Assembly: GCA_015680905.1 (NCBI GenBank)
Contig: CM027378.1
Location: 5,685,001-5,749,000 of the forward strand
Source of the DNA: Coptis chinensis
Lineage: Eukaryota; Streptophyta; Magnoliopsida; Ranunculales; Ranunculaceae
Reading direction: 5' to 3'
DNA: 64,000 nucleotides
Part shown: positions 35,290 through 47,043 of the stretch, one piece after another
How positions within the stretch are numbered: the first letter of the stretch is position 1
How the letters are laid out: each line of letters starts with the position of its first letter
Position numbers and translations under genes: made by a program
Notes under the pieces: generated by a model
The model's input: the letters and a program-made list of their open reading frames with translations, nothing else
Database searches by the model: none
Told to the model about the DNA's origin: nothing

Positions 35290-36150
35290 ACAAAAATTTT
35301 ATGGGTTGAATCTTTTATGGGTTGTGAGACCTCAACGCGCTGGGGCGCTTACCGACGCTTCGATTTGCCGTTACGCGCCAAGGCATATGCGCACCGGCGC
35401 GACGAAAACAACTTCGTCGCGCCCGGCACAAAAAGTATATTGGCGCCCGGCTTCGGCTAAAAACAACAGCAAATGGCGCCAAAACCAAATCAAATTTGGG
35501 CTAACACCATGTCAAATTTGGAGGCCCAACAGTTTATAAGTTCAGACGCAATTGTTGACTTTTGGTTGCTTTTTGGATAGATTCCATGGTACTGATTTAG
35601 TTTAACAAAATTGTACAAACTCTTAAAACACTTGGATCTGCCAAGTCACAACTTGTGAGGATGAATTATAGCCGCCGGATAGGCCCATGCCTACGGCCCT
35701 TAAGGACCCCATGCCTACCCCCATTATTATCATATTTTTTTTAATTGAGCTCATACTCATGTTTCCAAGCCTATAAAAGATTCAGCCCATAAAAATTTTG
35801 TCAAGTGTTGACTCAATTAAAAAAAAATTGTAATAGTGGGGGTATGCATCCAAAAATCAGCCAAAAGTCAACAATTGCGACTGAGTTTATAAACTGTTGG
35901 GGCTCCAAATTTGACATGGTACTGCACAATTGGCTGACCCATTTGATGTTATTGGGCTTATGGATAATAGGCAATTGGGCTGGCATTGTCTTGCTGACGA
36001 GTTGTTTTCAGCCGAAAGCGACATACGCTATGCCGGGCGTGACGAGTTGTTTCGTCTTTCGGGTAGCGACAAGTTGTCGGGGGTAGCGTGGCAGGTGCGT
36101 CGAGGTCTCGCGGGTTGTAGGCACGGGCATATCCTAGTATTAACACACGA
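35290..36150. mobile_element. foldback element with long GC-rich inverted arms
   Basis: About 35440-35585 (GTCAAATTTGGAGGCCCAAC, AGTCAACAATTGCG reversed) and 35855-36010 are clear inverted copies. The homology weakens outward through CGACGAAGTTGTTTTCGTCG-like text, giving arms of up to about 300 bp around a centre near 35700. Edges are approximate and I found no target duplication. Open frames here (35228-35539, 35805-36220) are products of the arms, not genes. Confidence 0.65.
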
Positions 36151-36550
36151 CAGAGTTTTAGGCTCGCAATGGGCCGGTAAGTGGAATGCTAACACCAACA
36201 CCTGCAGGGTTGCCCTATAGCCAAATAAACAGTTGTTTAGGTCCCCACAGTCTAAGGGCCCCAGTATAATTTAGCTTACTATTGTTTTCAACCCATTATT
36301 GCTTTTCAGCCCACTCTTTTAATAGTTAAATAAAAACTAGAAATTACTTTAGTTCTAAATAGACTCTTTGTTTCTCTTACTTTATTTTCTCCAACATTTC
36401 TCTCGCCCTTCTCCAACCAAAAACTTCTTGCATTAATTGATCATTCGAATTTTGCTTAAGGCCTCCAATTGTCTTGAGTCGCCCCTAAACACCTGTCTCA
36501 CTAATGAGAATATATTCATTTTTCATTTTGATACTTAGAAATAGTATGTG

Positions 36551-36680
36551 TAGTGCAGATACCGACTAGTAAAATCGGTAAAACCTTTGGGTGATGATAC
36601 CAGAGGTCTAGGGCTTAAACCCCGCCAACATCAAAGAGTTACTGATCTCATTTAAAACAGGCTTACCAATAAATAAATAA
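36551..36680 (+). mobile_element. tRNA-derived SINE
   Basis: A 130-bp unit with a pol III B-box-like AGGTCTAGGGCTTAAACCCC at about 36605 and an A-box-like stretch about 40 bp before it ends in an AAATAAATAAAAA tail. It is flanked by AAATAGTATGTG (36539-36550) and AAATAGTAGGTG (36681-36692), an 11/12 target duplication. Confidence 0.65.
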
Positions 36681-36975
36681 AAATAGTAGGTGCGTAATGC
36701 ATTGTAACTTAATGAGAATGTATATTATGATCCAAATAATAAAAAGAGTTGCAATTGTTATTAAGCGTCACCAAAAATGAGTTTTAAAACAACATACACT
36801 TTATTATAGGCCACTTAGCAACATTGTTCTACTCAAGGTGTGAAGTTTTTCTTAAAAGGCTTTGGCACTAGTTCAAGTCTCCAATTCAGTTATATACTTT
36901 ATTGTGAACTCCAATGTGGACGGTGTGGGATTAATTTTGCTCCACACACACCCCAACATCTCCACTACTATGTCC

Positions 36976-38415
36976 CATTGTCACCAAGTACTTCGTTTTT
37001 TTAAAAAAACTCGTTTAAAATCTGAGAAGATGAAAATGAGTTTTATATTTGTTTAAAACCCGAGATTTCATTTAAAACCAGTATTTAACGATTAAAACTC
37101 GTTTTAAACGTTTTAAGTGCGTTTATTATGATATTTTCAAAATATCCAGTTTTAAACTTTTATATTTCTATTTTAAAAAATTATATAATTTATTATCGAA
37201 AACTTCCATATTCTTTTTTTCTACATTCTTTATGAAATTGCAACTTCTAAAATTGTTTCAATTGGTACTTGTTAATTTGTCTTGTAGTGTTGAGATAAGA
37301 AATTTTTAAATATCACTTATAAAATGACGATTTTTAAAACTTTTAGTTTAAATTTTGCTACATTTTCATTTGTGATTTCTTTCAATCATAGACAAACAAA
37401 ATTCCTATGTCTATAATTATTATTTTTTTCCCGTTTTTATTGGGTTTTTTACGTTTTATACCCATTTATTTTGCCAACGTTCTTTTACGGTTTTTTTTTT
37501 TTTTTTAATGAGATTTGTATTCATAATGATAACGAATTTTACAAATGATTAGGACAAGCGTGCAACAAGCTGCGCCGCAAGTCCTTTCTGAATATCAAAT
37601 CCCATCCTTCTAAAAACAAACTCGTTAGAACCAGTTGTCATAACGTTACTGTCAATAACTTTCTAAAGTCGCTTGAGGAGCTCAACAGACTGTTTTTCCA
37701 AGAAACCAAAAGTGTCGAAACTAAACGAAATTAAACAATATTGGTTAGCCCTGCAAGCTTCCTCATGCTTCTCCATCTTTCTTGTTGTTGCTCTCTTAGC
37801 TGCTTTTCCCACCTCAAAGCCATCATTCCCCAACCCTACCAATAGAGAGACTCCAGTTACATCAACACATGCATGTTTTCCTTCAGACCAACTGTAGATC
37901 AAGACATCCGCAGGGCGAAGTGTCAATCTGCCCTCATTTGGATCAGTGAGAAAGTTAACAGGAGCTTTTTTCTTTACTTGTACTCCAGCCCTCCAAAATG
38001 CATCACACAAAATATCTCTAACATGATCATGTCGGTATTTAAAACCCGAAAAATGTCTACAATGTGATGCATGGTCCCCATAAGCATTTAATATACTTTT
38101 TTTGCATACAGGGTAAAGACTACCATCAGAGTACAGAGGAATCATAAGACGATATCGGAGAATGGCACGATACTCCACCTGTGACATATGATGTCCGAGT
38201 CTCTCTATCGGAATAGCAAGTAGAAATTTGTTTGCATGTTCCGACTGCAAGCATCCAATGACTGCTTTCTGACGAGCAGATAACTCAAACTCCCTCTCAA
38301 GACTAACAACCATCAGATTTTTTTTTCATCATTTTGTTGAGCTTTTTGTTTTAAACCTGTAATAAACTTTTATTAAACTTCCCGTTAAAAACCTATCCCG
38401 TACTTGGTGACAATG
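36976..38415. mobile_element. hAT-like element with 16-bp perfect TIRs, carrying an RTE-like fragment
   Basis: The ends are CATTGTCACCAAGTAC and its exact complement. The flanking octamers CTATGTCC (36968-36975) and CTATGACC (38416-38423) match at 7 of 8 positions, as for hAT. The interior is AT-rich at both sides, with a minus-strand retroelement-type ORF (37663-38313) and a T-run at about 37491-37507. Confidence 0.7.
37663..38313 (-). pseudogene. carboxy-terminal fragment of an RTE-like non-LTR retrotransposon protein
   Basis: The 216-codon frame contains a Cys/His knuckle (CKKSILNAYGDHASHC, about residues 69-84), then RHDHVRDILCDAFWRAGVQV, RPADVLIYSWSEGKHACVDV and a Lys/Arg-rich tail. The pattern C...GDHA..C followed by PADV and a D in CVDV resembles the carboxy end of plant RTE-type LINE proteins. 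No RT precedes it. On the minus strand it runs towards an A-run tail (T-run at 37491-37507 on plus), which fits a 5'-truncated LINE copy. The assignment is by pattern only; it could instead belong to another plant protein family with the same knuckle. Confidence 0.5.
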
Positions 38416-38480
38416 CTATGACCTACATTTTACGGTTAAAAAATGTCAATTCTAGAAAAGGGGTCGCACAAACACACCCA

Positions 38481-38695
38481 CAACTGAATATATATGGCTG
38501 TGAATACGTACATATATATTCGTTTTAGGAACATACACTTAATTGTTTTTGCTTGTATGCAATTTGGCAAATAAGTGTATGTTCCTAAAACGAATGTATA
38601 TGGACGTTTTTGTTTTTGCTTCTACGCAATTTGGCAAATAAGTGTATGTTCCTAAAACGAATGTATATGGACGTATTCACAGCCATATTCAGTTG
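38481..38695. mobile_element. small inverted-repeat MITE with internal duplication
   Basis: CAACTGAATATATATGGCTG at the left is answered by the complement of CAACTGAATATGGCTGTGAA at the right, and ATTCGTTTTAGGAACATACA by its complement inside. The right-hand part is duplicated in tandem (GCAATTTGGCAAATAAGTGT twice, at about 38561 and 38626). Confidence 0.75.
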
Positions 38696-39657
38696 TCTGA
38701 CAGAATGAGGTTTGGTGCAGTATCGTACATTTACATAAAAGTTCATAGTTGAGCTATATATGTCGTATTAATCCGACGAATGTGACCGAGATTTGGAGCT
38801 TGGTTCACTCTCTCTCTCTTTTTCGCTAAAATTGGAGCCTGGTTCACTCTGGAATAAGCTTAAACTCAAATACATTGAGCAGTCAGTTTCTTAGTTTATC
38901 CTAGCTTAGCTCCTTCCAATGACTGCAATATAATAATGTTATCCACATTTTACCACCAAGGTATTTTCTAATTATTACATGATCACACAAAAGTGTCCTG
39001 ATTTTGCGAAATTAATCTCATGACTGTGGTGTTAAACGACGCATTTCCATCATTAGTATCCTTCCAGCTTAGTGAATTTGTCACTTGATACTTCAAATTA
39101 CTCCTCACAATTTGATATATGAGGCGAGTTTCTAGTTATTGATGGGAGGGAGACATATCATTTAATCATTTTCCTTCATATCGATAATGTGATGGTGTAC
39201 TAATTAGGATTAGCCGATATGATATCCAACCATGACTAAACCCAACAAATAACTTGTAGGCAGTGTTAAATTATTACAAACAAGAAGAAAGCTGAAGAGA
39301 CAATGGTGTGACATCTCATCTCTGAGATTATAAACAGCGCAAGATGCATCCATAGTAAACTCCTTGCAATATGCCCACACACACATCACACATTTATATA
39401 GGACCATTTCATGTTTCCAAATAAAAATCCGGTCTTTTTCCCTTTTTTTTTGTGTGTGGAGTTTTTGAACCTTTAATTTCTCGCTCCGTTTTCATTATTT
39501 ATTTTGGAATGATTAATTGATGAGTTGCTTAGCTGTATTCAGTATTCTTAGATAGTGAGTTAGTAACATATTGTAGGTTAATTTGGTTATTTACTTTTAT
39601 TTAATTTTTTATCTCATCTTATAAGCATCTTCCATCTAAACTGTATGCAGTTGCTTG

Positions 39658-40093
39658 CAAGGCCAAATATTTCGGGATATTAGGATATATCGGAGGGGCC
39701 AAAAAAAGATATATATCGGATATATCGATATGTCGGAGAGATAAATCGTTTTTGCCTATTTTGGTGATAAAATTAAAAAAAAACGAAAAATCGGAATATA
39801 TCGGAAATATCGCCGATATATAACGATATATATCGGGATATATCGGTCAACAGTCAACAAAATCGGTTAAAAGTCAAACTGTCCAACCAAGTCAAACGAT
39901 ATATATCGAATATATCGGAATATGTCGAAATATATCGCTGATATATATCTTTATATCGGTTTTACCGATATATATCGGTTAAAAAAATATCAAATTTTCG
40001 GAGCCGAAATTTCGGATTTTTCGAAGTCGGATGGCTGAAAAAACGATATATATCGGCGATTTTTCGAAAAATCGACCGATATTTTCGGCCTTG
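39658..40093. mobile_element. hAT-type MITE, ATATCGG family, copy 2
   Basis: Ends CAAGGCC and GGCCTTG, flanked by the perfect 8-bp duplication GTTGCTTG (39650-39657 and 40094-40101). The 436-bp body is dominated by ATATCGG words, more diverged than the other two copies. Confidence 0.88.
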
Positions 40094-40101
40094 GTTGCTT
40101 G

Positions 40102-40839
40102 AGCAATGATTGTGTGGGTCTTGTTATGGGTAAGTACAACATTGCCAAAATGGTGTCATCTTTTGGATATTCGTGAATTTGTTCTTATAGATATATCCAA
40201 GTACATGTCTGATAATCACCATTGGCCTACTAACAATGCAACATCATGTGTTCATAACTCCATAGCTCTTCATGTGTTGATCTTTCTTGTGAAATAATGT
40301 GGGGGAGGAATCACAACTTCACTAGAAAGTACATTCAAGTTAGATTTTACCGATCAGTTAGTTTGTAGAGGAATCAGTGAATCACATCACTTTAAACTTT
40401 TAAAGAATATGCCATGCCTATGCCTACGTACACATTCTTTTCAAGATTTTGACAAGTCACCATCTTATGTTTAGGAACTATTTATTTATTTTTTGATGGT
40501 AAAAACCGGTGAGAAACTCACGGGCTCCATAATTCATTCATTATTTAGAAATTGGTCTAAAAAGCCATTACAAACTTACACTTCAAGAGAAAACTCTGTA
40601 TTCCATGCCTATTTTGCAAGTGTGAACATAAAATATTACAAGGTTATGGGAGTAAATATAAACAAATGAGAATTGAAGCTACTTGATTGAAACAGAAGAA
40701 ATGTATAAGAGTGCTTACTTCCAAGTCCAGGAGGATGCTTTAGCTCTGTCTCCACGAACTTAGATTATAGTTTTGGCATCTCCTTCCAAAATGGTTTCCT
40801 GGCATTGCTTTCGCTGATGTAGAATATAGAGCTGGTTAC
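40102..40839. other. intergenic DNA, nothing recognised
   Basis: No gene or repeat with support; short open frames only. Confidence 0.5.
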
Positions 40840-41169
40840 TGTCTAATTTTGTTTAGTAAATCTAAGTTTACTAAAAATAAGTAATTTTCGTTTTTATTCT
40901 TTAATCCTAATTTAGAAGTGTCTAGAAGTATAGTTTATGGGTTTTAGTAGTCTTACAAGATTATTGTTATGATATAGATAGATTAGGAAAATGTTTCTTA
41001 GTGTTTTAGTAGGTTTATTTCTAAGATGATTTCAAGGAGTTCTCTAAAATAAATAGTTTTATGGACGAAAATTGTACATAATCAACTCTTCAATATTATC
41101 AATAAATTTATGTTTTAATTTATCTCTTTTATGTTTTAATAAACTTTTTATATCATTTTCATTACATCA
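40840..41169 (+). repeat. 330-bp LTR-like direct repeat, left copy
   Basis: Starts TGTCTAATTTTG and ends TTACATCA. It pairs with 48939-49268, with most bases identical (for example TAGAAGTGTCTAGAAGT, TTTTATGGACGAAAATT, TAATCAACTCTTCAATATTA). It is followed at once by TTGGTATTAGATTAG, like the initiator-Met PBS of copia elements. Confidence 0.78.
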
Positions 41170-41494
41170 ATTGGTATTAGATTAGTGGTGTCAAATCCGT
41201 TTTCAGAGAATATGACAAAGCGGTGTCCATGATTTTCGACAGCATGAAAAATGTTTGATAGTTCTTTTTTATCAGTTATTTTAAAATTTTTGTTAAGTCT
41301 GAAAGATTGACGAAAAACTAATTTTCTTTCTGCTGCAGGTTGAAACGACGGTATTACGAGCGAAATAAATTCATAAAAAATCCGTGAAGAAAAATTTCGC
41401 TTCGAATGATCTCAATGCGTTATAAGAAATAAAAAAAGGTGAAGATACTTAACCTAAAATTGGTGAAATAAAATAAAGCGTTAAGCGAAATCAA

Positions 41495-41752
41495 TTGAGA
41501 GTTAGAAAAAGAAAACAAATATTTAATCGAGAGGCAGAGCGGAGATCTTATGATGAATTTGGGAAAACCTACGATATAATGGAAGAACACAAACGCTTAA
41601 AAACAAAGGTGATAGAATTGAAGTTACTCGTGACGACCAAAGATCAGGAACTTAAACATGTGCAAAAAGAGGTAGAGAAAAATAACACGATGATGAAAGA
41701 TTTAAATGAGCGACTCGGCCAAGATCACGTACGTGCAAATGAAACATTGTGA
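41495..41752 (+). pseudogene. coiled-coil part of the element 2 antisense ORF, inverted
   Basis: An 85-codon frame rich in Glu and Lys (REAERRSYDEFGKTYDIMEE, then KLLVTTKDQELKHVQKEVEK) with a heptad-like pattern. Just upstream are GGTTGAAAC after an acceptor-like CTGCTGCAG (about 41339) and ATGACAAAGCGG (about 41210), the same order as in the antisense ORF of element 1. No known enzyme motif. Confidence 0.5.
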
Positions 41753-41947
41753 ATCGTCCGTAAGACAATTGACAGAAAATAATTTTATATATCCTTTAGT
41801 AAATACGACTTTCGGATTTATCAACGCAAATAATTCTTGAGCCCCGAACCTTCTATTATATTCATCTCATAAACGGTCCGCTCTTGTCAAAATTAACAAT
41901 AACAGAATTGGTAATTGTCCCGGTGCAATTTGCCACCACTCTAATAA

Positions 41948-42184
41948 TTATGCAATTTCTTTGATCAACAGAATTGCCTTCGCACACATTAATTGGGAAT
42001 AAGCCATTATAACTTCATCTTTTTCTTCTTTCGTCTCAAAATCATCGACTTCGTCCAACTCAACTTTCTCGAGCACTAATAGTTTTTGTATTTCCTCTAT
42101 TGATGTTCGTCGCGACCTCATGTCTTCACTATATCTACCACCTTCTTTCCATCTCTCAAATTCCATGATCGTCATCCCACTCAC
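41948..42184 (-). pseudogene. amino-proximal part of the element 2 antisense ORF
   Basis: A 78-codon frame (MEFERWKEGGRYSEDM, EEIQKLLVLEK, DEVDDFETKEEKDEVI) whose homologue in element 1 lies at about 28740-28560 on the minus strand. It is on the opposite strand from its continuation at 41204-41752, showing an inversion between the two. Confidence 0.55.
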
Positions 42185-42891
42185 TCGTTTCTTTTTTATA
42201 CTTAGTTTATTTTTCGTTCAAATTCTTGCAAATCACTTGATCGACTTCTAATGTTTTGCTCCGGTTTTTCGATCTAAGTATATACAATGCGTTTTTGTCC
42301 AAATTCATATGGTTTCGATCCTTTGGTAATGGCTCTCTTGTTATCCTATTATTGTTCGTAATCCAAGTGCTATGTGCAGTCCAATTCCAGTTTTCTTGTT
42401 AATATAGGATCCATGTCTTCATGTTAGCTCACGCACATGTTCTGTTCTCTTAAATTCCAATTCATACTTAAACTAATTAATCTCTTGTTATTACTCTTTT
42501 ACCCTTCCATTTAATTCAAATGCAAAAAATCATCCGTGTTTCTGTACATATTAAGAGTTTCTCTTTTACTTTCTACTGTTATTACGTTACTGACACTCCT
42601 TTAATGACATTTCCAACATTAATTTTCTCTTGCATGTGTGTAAACTGCAATTCTGACATTATTTCTAAGTCCTTCATTCAGTACACTTTGTTTGTTCACT
42701 TTTTACACTAGTTCTTTTTATTTTGTCGTCATGTGTTTCATTACCAAGCTTGGTCCCACACGTCTTTTTTCAAAAACCTTGTTTGCATGTATGCTGGGCA
42801 TGTTCCTATTATCCAATGGCCATTAGTCAATTCCCTTCCAAAGCTAATAAAATATTCGCATGTGTTATTTAAGTCTACGTATATGCAAACC

Positions 42892-42950
42892 AACTTAATT
42901 AGAGTTTTTATCGAAGAAAAAAAAATAAAAATAAAAACTTAATTAGAGTT
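42892..42950 (+). mobile_element. 29-nt LINE tail insertion with 15-bp target duplication
   Basis: AACTTAATTAGAGTT occurs at 42892-42906 and 42936-42950. Between them is only TTTATCGAAGAAAAAAAAAT and a short A-rich end, which looks like the last bases and poly-A tail of an extremely 5'-truncated LINE. Confidence 0.65.
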
Positions 42951-45900
42951 ATTATTTTCTTTTTTTGATAAAATCTTCATAGATATATTTATATTAAAAC
43001 ATGCATAATAGTATCTGGAGAATACATATAAACGTACTTTGGTCCATATGATCTAGCCCAGTTAGCCAAACTCATTGGCCAAGAGTTTCGTTACAGAAAT
43101 GGTTCTAAAACCAAAAAACGAAAAAGAACTTAAAGAGGCACGAGTGTTTTTTAGAATAGCATTCTAGGTTCAATTTGAATTCTTTTCAGGCTCCGTCAGA
43201 ATCCTAGTAACTTCTTTACTGGTCCCTTCAAAAGTAGCTTCCAATAGATGATTCTGCCTAGCCAAGTTCATTGCAAACTCAGCTACTAACAAATGTGCTT
43301 CTTTATTTGATAAAACTCTACTCTGTTGCGTAGCAGCAACAATACGTCCTCTATTCCAGTCTCTAATAATCACAGCAGACACACTTGTTTTCTTAGCACA
43401 CATAAACAAACAAGTGTAATTAACTTTAACCTTTCCGAAGGGAGGACCAACCCAATTCTCCTCTGTGCAAGGTAAAATAACAGAGATGTGAGATAGGTCA
43501 CTATCTACAGTCATCCACTCTTTCCAAGTAGAGAAAGTTTTCTCTAAGACAGAGATAAAGTTAGGTTTCATAAAACTAAACCTACACTTATTTCGATGCC
43601 ACCATATATTATACATAAGAGAGAAAACATATAGAGATAAATGTTCATAATTGCTATCTCTACTTCTAAAGTAATTAAACCAGTTTTGTGTTACAAAAGC
43701 ATCACAATCCACCCTTAAATCCAGCCAAGAGGATAACCAAAGCCTTGTAGTCCAAGGGCAAGTAAAAAAGAGATGTTGGAAGTCCTCAACATGATTATTG
43801 CAGAAAACACAACAGTTATCCACAGGAACATGGTGCTGCTCAAGAGTAGCTCTAGTAGATAAGATATTGTTTGCAATTTTCCATAGAAAAAGCTTCACTC
43901 TTGAAGGAATATTCAACTTCCAAATAATCATAAAATCATATGATTATTGAGCAGAAGAACACTAGCCAAGATTACTTTCCAACTTTCTAATATAATTGAA
44001 CGCAAATTTCACAAAAAATCTTCCATTAACTGCAGGGTTCCACATCAACTTATCTGAAGAAGATGGCCTAGCACTGATACTCACAATAGAGTTTAGAACT
44101 AGACTAGGAACCAGAGCACTGAGTCCCACACAATCCCAAGAACTATTAGGATTAATGAACTCATTAACAAGAAGATTAAGATCCACCAAAGGTGGCAGAG
44201 GCACAACCATGTCAATCAGAGAGCATGGTTTATCCATCACCTTAATCCATTGATCAGTTCAGAATTTCACAGAAGCACCATCCCCAATGCTCCAGATAGC
44301 CCCCAACTCTACAAATCTCTTAACTTTTTGTAAACCTCTGCATATAGGAGACACCCCAGAGGAGGGGTCAACATGATTATGAAGAGTCAGATATTTCTCA
44401 TATTTGGCAAACATAAGATCACTCCATAAAGATTTCTTAGAGACAACCTTCCATAATAGTTTACAGAGCATAGCTAGATTAAAGATATGAGAATCTCTTA
44501 GCCCTAACCCCAATCAGCTTTAGGTATACATAACTTTTCCTAGGTGCATAAATGAATAGCATTACTATCAGCATCATTTCACCAGAAATTACGACAAGCT
44601 TTATCCATTTTAGAGGTGATATCAAGAGGTAGATAAAAGGCAGACATGGAGTAAATAGGTTTTGCCTATGCAACAGCCTTAACTAGGGTAGTTTTACTTG
44701 CCTGTGAAAGCAGTTTTCCTTGCCAATTTGAGACAGCCCCTCGTACCTTATCCAAAAGAAAGCTGAAGTCCTAGATTTTTTATGTCGAGAAAATAATGGG
44801 AGAACCCAAGTATTTATCTCTCACAGACATAGGTCTCACCTGAAGGGTATGCATTACAACTTCTTGGATGTCTTGAGAAGTACATCTACTAAAAAGAACA
44901 CTGAACTTATCCAAATTCACCATCTGACCAGTGGAATTATAATAAAGGTCCATAATCTTTTTGATTTTGTGAACTTCAAAAGGGGAAGTTTTTCCAAAAA
45001 TAATTAGATCGTCAGCATAGAGCATATGTGAAACACTAGGTGCCCTCCTCGAGATCTTAATGCTAGAAATATATTGTGTAGCTTGGGCCTGAAGAAGAAG
45101 TCTTGACAAGGCCTCGATGAGAATGATGAAGAGATAGGGGGACAAGGGATCCCCTTGTCTAAGTCCCCCCAAAGGTGTGATAGTCCTAAGGTGGGACCCA
45201 TTCAACAAGACATTATACTTCACTGTAGATATGCATAATTCCACTAGACTTATCCACTTGCTCGAGAAACCCAGTTTAACCATGATAGCAAGAAGAGCTC
45301 CCCAATCAACTCGATTATAAGCTTTCGACATATCAACTTTAAAAGCAAACAAACCCAATTTATTCTTTTTAGCCTTTTATATTTTACGTACAATCTCATG
45401 AACCACTCCTATATTATCCCCAATAGATCTTTTGGGAGCAAAAGCCCCTTGATTAGGTGATATAAACTTGGGCATTAAACTTCTCAGCCTATTTGCAAGG
45501 ATCTTAGAAATAACCTTGTAAGAGACATTACAGAGGCTAATAGGTCTATAATGAGAAGTATTTGAGGGGCAATCAATAATCTTAGGAATCAAATAAATGT
45601 AAGTTTGATTGAGGTATATTCCAAACATGCCAGTATTGAAAAAATATTGTACCATCCATACTCTGTAATGTAGGAAAGTCATCATGCCCAAGAGCTTTCA
45701 AACCACCCATACTCTTCACCACCTTTCTAATCTTAGTTCTAAATGGACATCTAGTTAGAGAAACATTTTCAGAGATAGAGATACAAGGTTCAAACAAATC
45801 TAGGATGATATCAAGGGAGGGTAGAAGAGCTGGATTTGGTGGAGGTCTAAAAGTATCCTCGAAAGATGAAATGAACACTTGTGCAACTTCTAGTCTAGAA

Positions 45901-47043
45901 GTAACCCAAAGACCTACTTCATTATGAATTTTGTCAATACTATTCCTTCTGCTTCTGAAACTAGCATTAGAATGGAAGAATTTAGTATTGTTATCAGCCT
46001 CCAGAACCATAGAAGTATTTGAGTGCTGCTTCCAATACGATTCCTCCTTTTTGTACAACTCCAAGATATGCTCCTTTATAATTCTAATCTCCGCCAGCAC
46101 GAGATCAGAAACCAGGCCAACCAGAAGAGAAGAGAGAGCAGATTCAACCTCTTTAATTTGAGAAAAAATATTTTCAAAATAAGTTTTGTTCCAAACCCTC
46201 AAAGAGGATTGCAGCTCAACAAGTTTAGAGTTCAGATTAAATGAAGGAGACCCATGAACATGAGTTTGCCAACAATGTTGAATCACCTCCATCTTTAGTC
46301 CACATCTCATGAAACCTAAAGGGTTTAGGGTCATTATCAAACTTCCCAGAAACATAAACAACTAAGGCAACATGATCAAAAGAAGGAGTAGTGACATGAT
46401 CCATAGAAACCAGAGGAAAGAGATTTAACCACTCAGCAATAGCAACAACACGATCAATCCTCTCCTTTATATTAGCAGCCCCTAATCTATTATTAGACCA
46501 AGTAAAAGCAGAACCATAATAGCCAAGATCAGCCATCTCAAGATCCTTTATCGGGGAAACAAAATCATCAATATACCTAAAGGGTGTGGGATTCCCACCC
46601 TCCTTTTCAGACAAACTAGAAATGGCATTAAAGTCACCCAGAATCAACCAAGGCCCAGAAAGAACATTTCTCAAATATCTTAAATAGTTCCAAACAACAA
46701 TATGTTTATGAGCAACAGGATCTCCATATATAAAATATACATGCCATGAAACATTCGAGAGGTAATTTAAAAACGTACCAGAGATGGCATTTTTGTTCCC
46801 ATCCACCACTGAGAAAGAAATGGTATCCTTATAGAGAACATCAAGGCCTTCACTTCTTCCAACATGATCAACTACAAAAACTTGAGGATACTTAAGCTTT
46901 TTCTGTACATACTTCAACTTCTTATATAATAATTTAGTCTCTACTAAAAATAAAACATCAGGATCAAACTTCTTAACTAAAGCTAAAACACTATGAATGG
47001 CCTCTGAAGATCCCATTCCCCGATAGTTTCAGGATGTAATCAT
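42951..47043 (-). pseudogene. LINE (L1-type) ORF2, near full length but with many frameshifts
   Basis: Read on the minus strand. The endonuclease starts at 47043 (ATG, then a TGG-to-TGA change inside the usual SWNYRG motif) and runs to about 46237, with FLVETK, LILGDFNAISS and a late SDH-like SFDH. The linker and RT start are at 46361-45377 (YRPISLCNVSYKVISKILAN). The RT core 45358-44780 has FKVDMSKAYNRVDWG, GLRQGDPLSPYLFIIL and the catalytic YADD (about 45022-45011). Further pieces lie at 44673-43962. The zinc-finger RT and RNase H part (IIWKLNIPSRVKLFLWKIAN; CCVFCNNHVEDFQHLFFTCP) is at 43931-43170. The 3' end is marked by the complement of TTTTCTTTTTTTGATAAAAT near 42955. The 5' leader probably extends to about 47920. 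It is inserted in element 2. Confidence 0.85.

Noticed and set aside
35228-36220. Open frames of 60-103 codons as genes
   Set aside because: They fall in the inverted arms of a foldback element and have no recognisable domain.
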